Source of the DNA: an uncultured Bacteroidales bacterium
GTDB lineage: Bacteria > Bacteroidota > Bacteroidia > Bacteroidales > UBA932
NCBI GenBank assembly: GCA_944326355.1
Contig: CALVDO010000009.1
Coordinates: 28,004 to 92,003, forward strand
Reading direction: 5' to 3'
DNA length: 64,000 bases
Shown: positions 16,918 to 30,413 of the stretch, piece by piece
Position numbering within the stretch: the stretch's first letter is position 1
Layout: each line of letters opens with the position of its first letter
The notes under the pieces: generated by a model
The model's input: only the letters and a program-made list of their open reading frames with translations
What the model was told of the DNA's origin: nothing
Databases searched by the model: none
Program-made: the position numbers and the translations under genes

Positions 16918-18392
16918 TATTCGGGGGTATCATTGTCATAGATGACGAGCAGCTTGTCCCCGGCCTTGAGCACGCGGCTTCCGTTCGGCACTATGAATTT
17001 TCCGTCCCTCTTTATCATCATGACGAGCATTCCCTCGGGCATCTTCAGATCCTTGAGCGTGTTGCCCTTGTCCAGAGTCTCCTGGGTCAGAGTCATTTCC
17101 ACCAGTTTGCCGGCCTCTTCGGGAACTTCAAATCCTATTTCCATCTCGTCTTCCTTCTCCGGCTCGTCGAGCTTGAGCAGTCTGGATGCGTAAGTGATTG
17201 TGCTTCCCTGAAGTATGAGGGAGAGGATGGTGATGAAGAACACCACGTTGAAGATGATGTCGGAGCCTTCCGTGCCCTCCACTACCGGGTATGTGGCGAA
17301 GATGATCGGGACGGCGCCCTTGAGTCCCACCCATGACACGAAGAGCTTGGACGGGATGTCGATCTTTCTGAAGGGCACAAGGGTTATGAACACTGTCAGC
17401 GGCCTTGCGACCAGCATCATGAAGAGGCCTATGAGGAGGGCGGCAGGAGCGACCTTCATCATCTCGTGCGGGTTGACGAGCAGTCCGAGGGTGATGAACA
17501 TCACCACCTGCACCATCCATGTCACTCCGTCGAAAAAGGCGAATATGTCCTTCCTGTTGGCGATCCTGTGGTTGCCGATTATTATTCCGGCGAGATAGAC
17601 TGCAAGATATCCGTTGCCGAGCAGCTTTGTGGTCACCGTGAAAGTGAAGAACACGATGCTCACGAGGAGTATCGCATAAAGAGGTGTATTCTTGAGGTTA
17701 ATCCTGTTGAGTATCCACACTGCGGCATAGCCCATCAGCACTCCTGCGGCTGCTCCGACGCCGAACTGTAGCACAAGCGTCTTGAAGGCGTCGAGAACTA
17801 TGGCTCCCGCATTCACCGCCTCTCCTCCGGAGTTGACGTCTCCGGCCACCTGGATGAGGATGATGGTGAGTATGTACGCCATCGGGTCGTTGCTTCCGCT
17901 TTCGAGCTCGAGCATCGGCTTGAGATTGTTCTTCAGCCCCTGTTTCTTCTGCCCGAGAATGTTGAAGACGGAGGCGGAGTCGGTAGACGACATGGTCGCC
18001 GCGAGCAGGAAGCAGGTGATGATGTTCAGGGAGAACGGGAAAGCCTGCCATTCCGATATGAGATATATGAATATGCCCGTGAACGCCGTTGTGAGCGCGA
18101 CGCCTATGGTGGACAGCGCGAGTCCCGGCCCGAGGACCGGCTTTATTTCCTTGAACTTTGTCTCGAGTCCTCCGGTGAAAAGAATGATGCACAGGGCGAC
18201 CATGCCTATGAACTGCGCCTGTCCGGCATTGTTGAACTGCAGTCCGAGGCCGTCCGTTCCGAACAGCATTCCTGCCACCAGAAAGAGGAAGAGAGAAGGC
18301 AGGCCGAATCTGAAGCCGACCTTGCTGATGAGAATGCCGCTGAATATCAGTATCGACATCAGCAGCAGGATGTTCTCTGAGGTGAACGTCAT
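16917..18392 (-). CDS. Potassium/proton antiporter of the CPA1 family (NhaP2/CvrA type)
   Basis: Inner-membrane cation/proton antiporter of 491 residues with about twelve transmembrane segments. Diagnostic parts are the ion-binding helix SSTDSASVFNILGQK followed by LELESGSNDPMAYIL (the ND pair of CPA1 exchangers), and the later WVGLKGAVPIIFATYP. Residues about 400-490 form a cytosolic regulatory domain like TrkA-C (TLKDLKMPEGMLVMMIKRDG, ending GDKLLVIYDND). It probably exports K+ or Na+ in exchange for protons and helps control cell volume and pH. It lies 30 nt downstream of nth and overlaps the pseudouridine synthase start. Confidence 0.93.
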   Translation of the reverse strand: MTFTSENILLLMSILIFSGILISKVGFRFGLPSLFLFLVAGMLFGTDGLGLQFNNAGQAQFIGMVALCIILFTGGLETKFKEIKPVLGPGLALSTIGVALTTAFTGIFIYLISEWQAFPFSLNIITCFLLAATMSSTDSASVFNILGQKKQGLKNNLKPMLELESGSNDPMAYILTIILIQVAGDVNSGGEAVNAGAIVLDAFKTLVLQFGVGAAAGVLMGYAAVWILNRINLKNTPLYAILLVSIVFFTFTVTTKLLGNGYLAVYLAGIIIGNHRIANRKDIFAFFDGVTWMVQVVMFITLGLLVNPHEMMKVAPAALLIGLFMMLVARPLTVFITLVPFRKIDIPSKLFVSWVGLKGAVPIIFATYPVVEGTEGSDIIFNVVFFITILSLILQGSTITYASRLLKLDEPEKEDEMEIGFEVPEEAGKLVEMTLTQETLDKGNTLKDLKMPEGMLVMMIKRDGKFIVPNGSRVLKAGDKLLVIYDNDTPE

Positions 18393-18422
18393 TGTTCCGA
18401 TGGTTTAAGAGTCTTATTCAAT

Positions 18423-19067
18423 TCATTTCATTTGGTGTGCGGTCTCCTGCTCTCTGCACCAGTTCTTTATGCCGCATTCGCCGCAATGAGGCCTTCGCGC
18501 GGTGCAGACATATCTTCCGTGAAGTATGAGCCAGTGATGGGCCTTGGGCCGCAGTTCGGGGGCAAAGTTTTCAGTGAGATCCTTCTCCACGGCCTCTACC
18601 GTCTTTCCGTCGGACAGTCCGATTCTGCGGGACACTCTGAACACATGGGTGTCGACCGCTATCACGGGCCTGTCATATACTATCGACGCTATGACATTGG
18701 CCGTCTTCCGTCCCACTCCGGGGAGTCTGACCAGGTCTTCAGTCGCTGACGGGACTTCGCCGGCGAAGTCCCTGACCAAAGTCTGTGCCATTCCTATGAG
18801 ATGTCTGGCCTTGCTGTTTGGAAAAGATATGGATTTTATCATCTGCAGAACCTCCTCGAACGAGGCTTCAGCAAGGTCTTTCGGCTCCGGAAATCTGCTG
18901 AAAAGGGCCGGTGTGTGCATGTTCACCCGCTTGTCCGTGCATTGTGCCGACAGAATCACCGCCATGAGCAGATGGAACGGGGAGTCGTAATGGAGCTCGC
19001 TTTCGGCCGTCGGCATGTTGCGGCTGAACCATTCCGTTATGCCTTCGTATCTTTCTTTCCTGTCCAT
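18423..19067 (-). CDS. nth: Endonuclease III
   Basis: DNA glycosylase/AP lyase that removes oxidised pyrimidines, 214 residues. The helix-hairpin-helix is LPGVGRKTANVIAS with the catalytic Lys, followed by the catalytic Asp in VIAVDTHVFRVSRR. The 4Fe-4S cluster loop at the C-terminus has the exact spacing C-x6-C-x2-C-x5-C (CTARRPHCGECGIKNWC). The start at 19067 gives the standard N-terminus. It begins 6 nt after the ftsE stop, so both are probably on one transcript. Confidence 0.97.
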   Translation of the reverse strand: MDRKERYEGITEWFSRNMPTAESELHYDSPFHLLMAVILSAQCTDKRVNMHTPALFSRFPEPKDLAEASFEEVLQMIKSISFPNSKARHLIGMAQTLVRDFAGEVPSATEDLVRLPGVGRKTANVIASIVYDRPVIAVDTHVFRVSRRIGLSDGKTVEAVEKDLTENFAPELRPKAHHWLILHGRYVCTARRPHCGECGIKNWCREQETAHQMK

Positions 19068-19073
19068 CTCGCG

Positions 19074-19898
19074 TCACAGTGCAGCGCCGTAAGGCGTCTT
19101 GTCATGACCTTTTTGCTGAACGGTCTCCTCGGCCTGCTCTTCCGCCTCCGACTGTTCTTCCGTCCGCTCTTCCGTCTCCGTATGTGACTCTGTCTCTGAG
19201 GCGGGGCTTACTCCGTCTCCGGTGCGCTCCACGCAAGCCTCGTTGCCGCAGACCATCACTCTGCCCGGGTATTTCTCGACGAGGGACAGATTGTGCGTCA
19301 CCATTACGATGGCTGTGCCGTTCTTGCGGTTGATGCCGGTGAGAAGCCTCATTATCCCGTCGGCCGTCTCCGGATCCAGATTGCCGGTCGGCTCGTCGGC
19401 AAGTATCACTTCCGGACTGTTGAGCAGGGCTCTGGCTATCGCCACCCTCTGCTGTTCGCCTCCGGAGAGCTGGTGCGGCATCTTGTGCGCCTTGTTCTTC
19501 ATCCCCACGGCGTCGAGGACCTCGGCGATTCTCCTGTCTCTCGTCCGCTCGTCTTTCCATCCTGTGGCTCTGAGCACAAACTCGAGATTGTCCCTCACGC
19601 TCCTGTCCATCAGCAGCTGGAAGTCCTGAAACACGACTCCGAGCCGTCGCCTGAGGTATGGTATGTCCTTTTCCCTGATCCCGTCGAGATCATATCCGCA
19701 TACGCTTCCCCGTCCTCCGGCGAGCCTGTTCTCTGCGGTAATCGTCCTGATTATCGAGGTCTTGCCGGTGCCGACCTTTCCCACTATGTAGATGAAGTCT
19801 CCGGGCATGACGTTCATGTCGAGCCCATAGACCACTATGCTGTCGCCACCAGTGACGTCCGCTTTTTCAAAAGAGATGACAGGAGTTCTATCTTCCAT
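19074..19898 (-). CDS. ftsE: FtsE-like cell-division ABC ATPase
   Basis: Cytosolic ATPase of the FtsE/LolD type, 274 residues. Walker A is GKVGTGKTS, the Q-loop VVFQDFQLLMDRSV is FtsE-like, the signature is LSGGEQQRVAIARAL, and Walker B is VILADEPTGNLD. With FtsX it would couple ATP hydrolysis to septal peptidoglycan hydrolase control; no ftsX gene is in this window. The last 50 residues form an acidic tail rich in Glu and Thr, not part of the ATPase fold and absent from typical FtsE. It is first in a minus-strand run with nth, the antiporter and the pseudouridine synthase. Confidence 0.88.
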   Translation of the reverse strand: MEDRTPVISFEKADVTGGDSIVVYGLDMNVMPGDFIYIVGKVGTGKTSIIRTITAENRLAGGRGSVCGYDLDGIREKDIPYLRRRLGVVFQDFQLLMDRSVRDNLEFVLRATGWKDERTRDRRIAEVLDAVGMKNKAHKMPHQLSGGEQQRVAIARALLNSPEVILADEPTGNLDPETADGIMRLLTGINRKNGTAIVMVTHNLSLVEKYPGRVMVCGNEACVERTGDGVSPASETESHTETEERTEEQSEAEEQAEETVQQKGHDKTPYGAAL

Positions 19899-19970
19899 AT
19901 CGTGAGGTAGTTAAAAAATCCGGGCGGCGGACTTCCGAACCCGGTCGCAAAATATTCATGTACATCTCCG

Positions 19971-19978
19971 CAAATATA
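19971..19978 (-). promoter_or_regulatory. Putative -7 element for the ftsE operon
   Basis: The minus strand reads TATATTTG, a match to TAnnTTTG, 73 nt upstream of the ftsE ATG. No convincing -33 element. Confidence 0.4.
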
Positions 19979-19990
19979 GTCAAAAATGGC

Positions 19991-19998
19991 TAATTTTG
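19991..19998 (+). promoter_or_regulatory. Putative -7 element for the TPR/beta-barrel operon
   Basis: TAATTTTG matches TAnnTTTG, 16 nt before the ATG at 20015. It lies 13 bp from the opposing ftsE element, so the two divergent promoters would be back to back. Confidence 0.4.
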
Positions 19999-20014
19999 TG
20001 AAAATTTTTGTGGT

Positions 20015-23000
20015 ATGACTAAACTGATTTCAGCTGCGGCGGCTCTTATCGCCATGCTGAACTTCGGCCTGCCCTCCGGTATCCGCGCTCAGGAGCCTGT
20101 CCTCGGTGAAGAGAGGCGCATTGATCCCGAGGAGGCAGGCATAAATGGGGAAGGACGCGCTTTCCGCAGGGCCATGTCCCTTTATGACAGGGGAATGTTC
20201 GGCCGTGCCAGAGAAATGTTCAGCCGTATCGCGACCGGCGGGGCGGACGTCGAGGCGGAGGGGTATGCCGTGCTGTGTGCCCTGAAGATGGGGCTTCCGG
20301 GCAGTGAACAGGCTGCGGAGGCCTATATTGAGAGATATCCCTGGGCGGAGCCCGCTGCGGACCTGAAGTTCGCTCGTGCGCTCAGGCTCTTTGACAGGCA
20401 GGACTATGCAGGGGCTTCGGCCGAACTGGAAACCCTGTCAAGGTATTCGCTCAGACGTTCCCAGATGCCCGAATATCTCTTCAAGAGAGCCTATTGCGAC
20501 TTCGAGACGGGTCAGTATGACAGGGCGCTTCTGAGGTTCTCCGAGCTGGAGAAGCATCCGGTCTCCGACTATACGGCCGCAGCAAGATATATGCTCGGAT
20601 ATATCCTTTATGAAAGGCAGTCCTACGGCGACGCCCTGAAATGGTTTGAGGAGGCTTCGTCAGACAGCCGCTTCCGGGCGATGTCTCTCAGCTACGCCGC
20701 CGAGTGCCGCTTCATGCTCCGGGACTATGAGTATCTCACCGCCAATGCGGACAGGATTCTTTCGGAGGCGCCGGAAGAGTGCGCCGACCGGCTCAGAAGG
20801 ATGATTTCCGAGGCTTTCCTCATGACGGGTGACGCCAGGGAGGCGAGGCTCTACTATGAGCAGAATCTGAAGACCTCCGCTCCGCGCACCAGAACGGACT
20901 TCTTCTACGCAGGCTCCCTCATGTATGCCCTCGAGGACTATCAGGGGGCGGTGGACAATTTTTCTAAGATGGGCGAGGTGAACGACTCCATAGCGCAGGT
21001 GGCCAGCTATAAGTCGGGCTACTGTCTCATAAGGCTCCGCAACAAGGTTGCCGCGCTCGATGCCTTCCGCCGCGCCGCTTCGATGTCGTTCAGCGCCGAC
21101 GTGTCCGAGGACGCTTTCTACAATTACGCCAAGCTGTCGTTCGATCTGAATGACGACGCTTCAGTGTTCCGGACTTATCTTGAGAAATACCCTGATACCG
21201 GGCGTAAGGAGATGATATACGGCTACATGGCTATGGCCGCCCTGTCGGAGCGGGACTATCAGGGGGCGATCGATGCCTATGACAACATTGACGAGCTCGA
21301 TCCCGACATGAAGCTCAACTACATGAAGGCCAACTATCTCAGGGCTGCGGAGCTGATTCGGGGAGGCTCGTGGAGGGCGGCTGTGCCGTGCCTTAAGGCG
21401 GCAGCATATTATTCTGACAGAAGGAGCATGTTCAATCAGATGTCGAGGTACTGGCTCGCGGAGTCGCTTTACAGGGATGACAAATATGACGAGGCGCTTG
21501 ACTTATATACGCGGCTCTACAACATATCGGCTCTCTACGGCCTCGACGAGTCATGGCTGATTCCTTACGACATGGCCTGGTGTCATTTCAAGATGGGAGA
21601 CTATGAGGATGCGGCAAAACGCTTCTCGGAATATCTTTCAGGCGAGAAGGTGGTGTGGAGAAAGGATGCCATGCTGCGCTATGCCGACTGCCTGTTCATG
21701 CAGAGGCGTTACGGTGACGCCGGCGACGCCTACAGGGCCGTGCTCGCAGACTATTTCAACGCAGACGACGTCTATCCGTATTATCAGGCCGCTCTGGCAG
21801 TAGGGCTGGCCGGTGACATGGACGGTCGCATCTCTCTTCTTGAGAATGTGGAGAATGCCTCCCCGTCTTCGCCGTTCTATCCGGAGGCCATGTTTGAGCT
21901 CGGCCGGTCGTATGTCGCCGAAGGCAGGGACGGGGATGCTCAGAAGTGCTATCGCAGGCTCGTGGCCGAAGGCAGGGACAGCACTTTTGTCGCAAGGTCG
22001 ATGATTGAGCTCGGCATGATCTCGCGCAACGCCGGAAAGTATGATGAGGCCGTGAAGTGCTACCGCAAGGTGGTGGAGGAGATGCCGTATTCCGGATATG
22101 CGGACGACGCCCTGCTCGCTATAGAGTCGATATACACCTCTCTGAATGAACCGCAGAAATATCTCGACTATATAGAGAAGATAGGGAAGGCGTCTCTGAA
22201 GACGAGCGACGAGAAGGAGATGATGATATTCAACGCGGCGGAGCAGATGTTCCTTGCGGAGAATCATGAGAAGGCTCTGGCGGCGCTGCAGTCGTATCTT
22301 GAGGCGTATCCGGACGGTGCCAAGGCTCCGCAGGCATATTTCTACCTTGCCGAGAGCTACAGAAGTCTCGGAAAGGCGGATCAGGCCTGCGATGCGTATG
22401 CAAAGGTCATGGAGCTCGGCAGCGGGTCACACAGGGAGCTTGCCTGCCTCAGCTTTGCTGATCTTACCTATTCGCTCCAGCGCTACGGGGACGCCTACGG
22501 GGCATATTCTACTCTTGAGGATATTGCTTCGCTTGAGAACAACAGGTTCGCGGCGAAGGTCGGCAAGATGCGCTCGGCGTTCATGGACAGGGCCTATGAC
22601 GACGCTTCGGCCTGCGCAGAGGCGGTCCTCGCCGATCCGATGGCCGATGTCGACATGCGCAGGGAGGCGGAATACATGCTCGCCAAGTCCTGCCTCGCGA
22701 CAAGCCGCAGGGACGAGGCCTTCGGAATCTTCAGAAGGCTGGCGGCCAGCCCGTCCACAGCGGAAGGGGCCGAGGCGGTCTACATGCTCATAATGGACAG
22801 CTACGACAGGGGAGACTTCGACGACGTGGAGACCAGGGTGTATTCTTTCGCCGATGCCGCCGGAGGACAGAACTACTGGCTTGCCAAGGCATTCATCGTC
22901 CTGGGCGACTCGTTTGTCGAGAGAGGGGAATTCGAACAGGCAATGGCCACTTTCAGAAGCGTCCGTGACGGCTACGAGCCGGAGTCCGGAGAGGACGACG

Positions 23001-23073
23001 TGCATGACAACGTGACCATGAGGATAGGAAAACTTGAAGAAATGATGCGGCGGACGGCCGCAGGGGGAACGGA

Positions 23074-23077
<4 letters not shown>
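20015..23077 (+). CDS. Large periplasmic TPR-repeat protein
   Basis: 1020 residues with a signal peptide (ISAAAALIAMLNFGLPSGIRA, cleaved near AQ at residue 26). Almost the whole mature protein is built from tetratricopeptide-like helix pairs, for example KYDEAVKCYRKVVEEMPYS, RYGDAYGAYSTLEDI and GDAQKCYRRLVAEGRD. It should be a long periplasmic or outer-membrane-attached solenoid scaffold. Its last codon overlaps the start of the following beta-barrel gene (ATGA), which points to a joint complex. The pairing recalls TPR-plus-barrel exporters, but no polysaccharide genes are nearby. Function unknown; Bacteroidota homologues are usually annotated only as TPR proteins. Confidence 0.85.
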
Positions 23078-26935
<3,858 letters not shown>

Positions 26936-26968
26936 CACAAATGATATTGACATCTAAAATTTACTTTT

Positions 26969-28231
26969 ATGGATATTTTTGACAGAATAGCAAAAGACTC
27001 GGGCGGTCCGCTCGGGCAGTACAGACAGAGAGCTTTCGGATATTACATGTACCCTAAGCTGGAGGGAGAGCTCGGCCCTCACATGATTTTCAACGGGAAG
27101 GAGGTTCTCTGCTGGAGCCTGAACAACTACCTCGGACTCGCAAATCATCCGGAGGTAAGGAAGGTGGACGCCGAGGCCGCCGCAAAATGGGGCCTGGCAT
27201 ATCCTATGGGAAGCCGCATGATGTCCGGACATACTTCTCTTCACGAGAAATTCGAGAGAGAGCTTGCCGACTTCGAGAAGAAGGAGGACGCGTTCCTCTT
27301 CAACTTCGGATATCAGGGCATAATTTCCACGATTGACGCTCTCATGGACCGTCATGACGTCATCGTTTACGATTCAGAGGCTCATGCCTGTCTCATTGAC
27401 GGGGCGCGGCTCCACATGGGAAAGAGGATGACGTATCGTCACAACGACATAGAGAGCTGTGAGGCGACCCTCAAGAGGGCGCAGAAGGTGTGCGACGAGA
27501 CGGGCGGAGGCATACTGCTCATCACAGAGGGTGTGTACGGAATGACAGGCGCCCTCGGTATCCTCGACCAGATAGTCGCTCTCAAGAAGAAGTACAATTT
27601 CCGCATCCTGATCGACGACGCTCACGGATTCGGCGTGATGGGACCTCACGGCCGAGGAACTTCTGAGCATTTCGGCGTGATGGACGAGGTCGATCTCTAT
27701 ATCGGGGCATACGCCAAGTCGATGGCTTCAATCGGAGGCTTCGTGGCCGGCCCGAAGGTCATAATCGACTATCTCCGCTACAATCTCCGTTCACAGATCT
27801 ATGCCAAGTCTCTGCCTATGGCTTTTGTCGAGGGAGGACTCAAGAGGCTCGAGATCATCAGGAGCGCAGAGGGCGACGAGCTGCGCAAGAAGCTCTTTAC
27901 CGTGACGAGGGCTCTCCAGCAGGGCTTCCGCGACATGGGGCTCGACATAGGTCCAGCCGAGGCGTGTGTCACTCCGGTCGCAGTCAAAGGCGGAGTGGTG
28001 CAGGCGACAAAAATAGTCAAGGATCTGAGGGAGAACTACAGGATATTCTGCTCGATCGTGGTCTATCCGGTCATTCCGAAGGGCATGATCATCTTCCGCA
28101 TCATCCCTACCGCCGCCCACAGCATGGAGGACGTCAACTATACTCTCAAGACGTTCGCCGAGGTCGTCGAAAAACTCAAGAACGGCTATTACGACGGAGA
28201 CGAGATTCCTGATATGGCTATCCATGACTAA
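26969..28231 (+). CDS. Alpha-oxoamine synthase family enzyme (serine palmitoyl- or cysteate acyl-transferase type)
   Basis: PLP-dependent class II aminotransferase-fold enzyme of 420 residues. It matches the Bacteroidota subgroup starting GPLGQYRQRAFGYYMYPKLE and containing SLNNYLGLANHPEVRK. The PLP-binding Lys is Lys250 in GAYAKSMASIGGF, with the cofactor-binding Asp-Ala-His in LIDDAHGFGVMGPHGRG. Family members condense an amino acid with an acyl thioester: serine for sphingolipids, cysteate for sulfonolipids, glycine for 2-amino-3-ketobutyrate, alanine for biotin. The reductase gene 12 nt downstream supports sphingoid- or capnoid-base synthesis. Sequence alone does not tell serine from cysteate; no cysteate synthase is in the window. 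Confidence 0.85.
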   Translation: MDIFDRIAKDSGGPLGQYRQRAFGYYMYPKLEGELGPHMIFNGKEVLCWSLNNYLGLANHPEVRKVDAEAAAKWGLAYPMGSRMMSGHTSLHEKFERELADFEKKEDAFLFNFGYQGIISTIDALMDRHDVIVYDSEAHACLIDGARLHMGKRMTYRHNDIESCEATLKRAQKVCDETGGGILLITEGVYGMTGALGILDQIVALKKKYNFRILIDDAHGFGVMGPHGRGTSEHFGVMDEVDLYIGAYAKSMASIGGFVAGPKVIIDYLRYNLRSQIYAKSLPMAFVEGGLKRLEIIRSAEGDELRKKLFTVTRALQQGFRDMGLDIGPAEACVTPVAVKGGVVQATKIVKDLRENYRIFCSIVVYPVIPKGMIIFRIIPTAAHSMEDVNYTLKTFAEVVEKLKNGYYDGDEIPDMAIHD

Positions 28232-28243
28232 ATCGACACTGAA

Positions 28244-29068
28244 ATGAACGGCAGTTGCTTTAAGGACAAAGTGATTGTGATTACAGGAGCCAGCTCAGGA
28301 ATTGGGTTGGCTTCTGCCGAATTATTCGCGTCGTTCGGTGCGAAGCTGTCTCTGGCAGCGAGGTCTCTCGACAGGCTGGAGGCTCTGGCAGCAAGGATCT
28401 CTCCGGATTCCTCCCGTGTGCTGTGCGTCAAGACGGACGTCTCCGTTGAGGATGACTGTCGTAATCTCGTGGAGAAGACGGTCGAGAAGTTCGGAAGGAT
28501 AGACATTCTCGTCAACAACGCCGGCATCTCGATGAGGGCTCTGTTCAGGGATCTGGACCTCTCCGTGATACGCTCTCTCATGGACGTGAACTTCTGGGGC
28601 ACGGTGTACTGCACCAAGTATGCTCTTCCGCATCTGCTCGCGTCCAAAGGTTCGGTGGTCGGAGTGATTTCCATCGCCGGATTTGCCGGACTGCCGGGAC
28701 GCACCGGCTATTCCTCCTCGAAGTATGCCATCAGAGGCTTCCTCGACACTCTGCGCATCGAGCACCTCTACGACGGTCTTCACGTGATGATATTCGCTCC
28801 CGGATTCACTGCCTCAAATGTCCGCAATGCGGCTCTCACGGCTGACGGAAGCCGTCAGGGCGAGACTCCGCGTGACGAAGGTAAGATGATGACGGCAGAG
28901 GAGTGCGCCATGCATCTGGCCAGGGGCCTGCGCCGCAGGAGCAGGGAGGTGGTGCTCACTCCGATCGGCAAGCTGACGGTATGGATGCACAATCTTTTCC
29001 CGAGTCTCACGGACAGGCTCGAGTTCAGCTATATGGCCAAAGAGCCGGGAAGCCCTTTCAGAAAATGA
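28244..29068 (+). CDS. Short-chain dehydrogenase/reductase, candidate 3-ketosphinganine/3-ketocapnine reductase
   Basis: Classical SDR of 274 residues. The NADP-binding motif is TGASSGIG, followed by NNAG in ILVNNAGISM, the catalytic Ser in VISIAGFAG, and Tyr-x3-Lys in GYSSSKYA. The C-terminal 40 residues (LTPIGKLTVWMHNLFPSLTDR) are amphipathic and hydrophobic, consistent with a membrane-associated lipid substrate. It lies 12 nt after the oxoamine synthase. In sphingolipid and sulfonolipid pathways the second step is reduction of the 3-keto group, which is the likely job here by context; this is an inference. Confidence 0.82.
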   Translation: MNGSCFKDKVIVITGASSGIGLASAELFASFGAKLSLAARSLDRLEALAARISPDSSRVLCVKTDVSVEDDCRNLVEKTVEKFGRIDILVNNAGISMRALFRDLDLSVIRSLMDVNFWGTVYCTKYALPHLLASKGSVVGVISIAGFAGLPGRTGYSSSKYAIRGFLDTLRIEHLYDGLHVMIFAPGFTASNVRNAALTADGSRQGETPRDEGKMMTAEECAMHLARGLRRRSREVVLTPIGKLTVWMHNLFPSLTDRLEFSYMAKEPGSPFRK

Positions 29069-29115
29069 GAGGCCTCTCGGGAAATGAGAATCCTCTCGTG
29101 AAAATGATTTGACGG

Positions 29116-30402
29116 ATGAGCATTCAGACAGGAAATATTACCCCGGATCTTGCCGGCGCGGCTTTTCTTTATGCCGGAAAATCCGCCTGCGGGAGTGTCC
29201 CGCGCTTTGTCGTCTCGATGACTATGCACGTCAGGCGGGATGTGCTGGAGGATGCGCTGAATGACGTCCTTCCGCTCTTCCCGCATCTGGCCGTGAAGAT
29301 TTCCGGGAACGGCGCGGAGTACAGGCTGGAGCGTGACTGCTCGCGGGTGCCTGTGTCTCAGGCGGATACCTCCGATGCGGGCGAGAAGGGGAAGATATGC
29401 GGCGACTGGCGTCTGTTCGCCGTGTCATGCGGAAGTAAGAGCATATTTTTCGACGTGCACTCGTCTCTGCTGGACGAGCGTGGAATGGCTGCTTTTGCTA
29501 AGGCGGTGGCATTCAGATATATACAGCTGTGCGGGCTGCCGGTGGCCAATGACGGGAGCGTCAGGGCCGTCTCGGACGGAGGCAGTTTGAACGTGTCGAC
29601 GGAGGATCCTCTTGATCTTGTCAGGGACATACCGGCTTCGAGGCCGGTGTGGTACATGGACGCCAAGGCCTTCAGCATACCTTCATCCGAATCCGAATCC
29701 TGCTTCGTCACACAGGTCCGCATTCCCGTAGGCAGACTGCGGGCGCCGGCAAGGGAATATGCGGGGACTCCGGTCACCTTCATCTCTCCTCTGGTGTCGC
29801 ATGCTGTCTATGAGGAGTTCGGCGAAGAGATGAGCCCGGGCGAGTATGTCGTTGCGGCAGTCACCGTCAATCTCAGACAGCATTTTCCGACGCTCTCGCT
29901 GCGTCCGTTCTGCACTTCTGTGAATCTGGCCTACAACAGGAGGCTCGGAGACTACCCGTTCAACACCATCCTTATGTCCCAGAAGAAGTTTCTCGAGGCT
30001 CAGCTGAAGCCTGACGCCCTCGCATATAACGTGCAGTGCAGGATAGCGTCGATGGAAGAGGTGATGGACGCAGGGGATGCTGAAGCCAGGATGAGACGCT
30101 CCGATGAGGTCCTTGCCCATAAGGCGGCCGCATCCACATATATGATAAGGGATGCCGGCATGGTGTCCATGCCTGAGAGCCTGTCCCGGTACATCACCGA
30201 GTTCTATCCGGTCTACGCCCCTGATCTTCATGACTTCACCCTGTCGTCCGTCATCTTCAGGAACGAGATCGTCCTGACCGTGGCTCAGAAGCGGGGCCGG
30301 AGTCTTGGACGCAGGATAGTGGAGCTGATGAATGCGAACGGCGTCATCTCACATGTCTCGGATGAATTCGAGTTCATCCCGGGGAGCTACAGAAAACCAT
30401 AA
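29116..30402 (+). CDS. Condensation-/alcohol-acetyltransferase-like protein
   Basis: 428 residues with the layout of the CoA-dependent acyltransferase superfamily (chloramphenicol acetyltransferase, condensation domains, alcohol acetyltransferases). The N-terminal half has FVVSMTMHVRRDVLEDAL and LPLFPHLAVKI, then at about residue 115 FFDVHSSLLDERGM, which aligns with the HHxxxDGRG active-site motif. The second half has VTVNLRQHFPTLSLRPF, matching the second superfamily landmark. The motif is degenerate: the catalytic second His is a Ser and the Gly is a Glu. It has no signal peptide. It follows the SDR gene by 47 nt, so a role in acylating the lipid base is possible but unproven. Confidence 0.6.
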   Translation: MSIQTGNITPDLAGAAFLYAGKSACGSVPRFVVSMTMHVRRDVLEDALNDVLPLFPHLAVKISGNGAEYRLERDCSRVPVSQADTSDAGEKGKICGDWRLFAVSCGSKSIFFDVHSSLLDERGMAAFAKAVAFRYIQLCGLPVANDGSVRAVSDGGSLNVSTEDPLDLVRDIPASRPVWYMDAKAFSIPSSESESCFVTQVRIPVGRLRAPAREYAGTPVTFISPLVSHAVYEEFGEEMSPGEYVVAAVTVNLRQHFPTLSLRPFCTSVNLAYNRRLGDYPFNTILMSQKKFLEAQLKPDALAYNVQCRIASMEEVMDAGDAEARMRRSDEVLAHKAAASTYMIRDAGMVSMPESLSRYITEFYPVYAPDLHDFTLSSVIFRNEIVLTVAQKRGRSLGRRIVELMNANGVISHVSDEFEFIPGSYRKP

Positions 30403-30413
30403 AATCAATCGTC

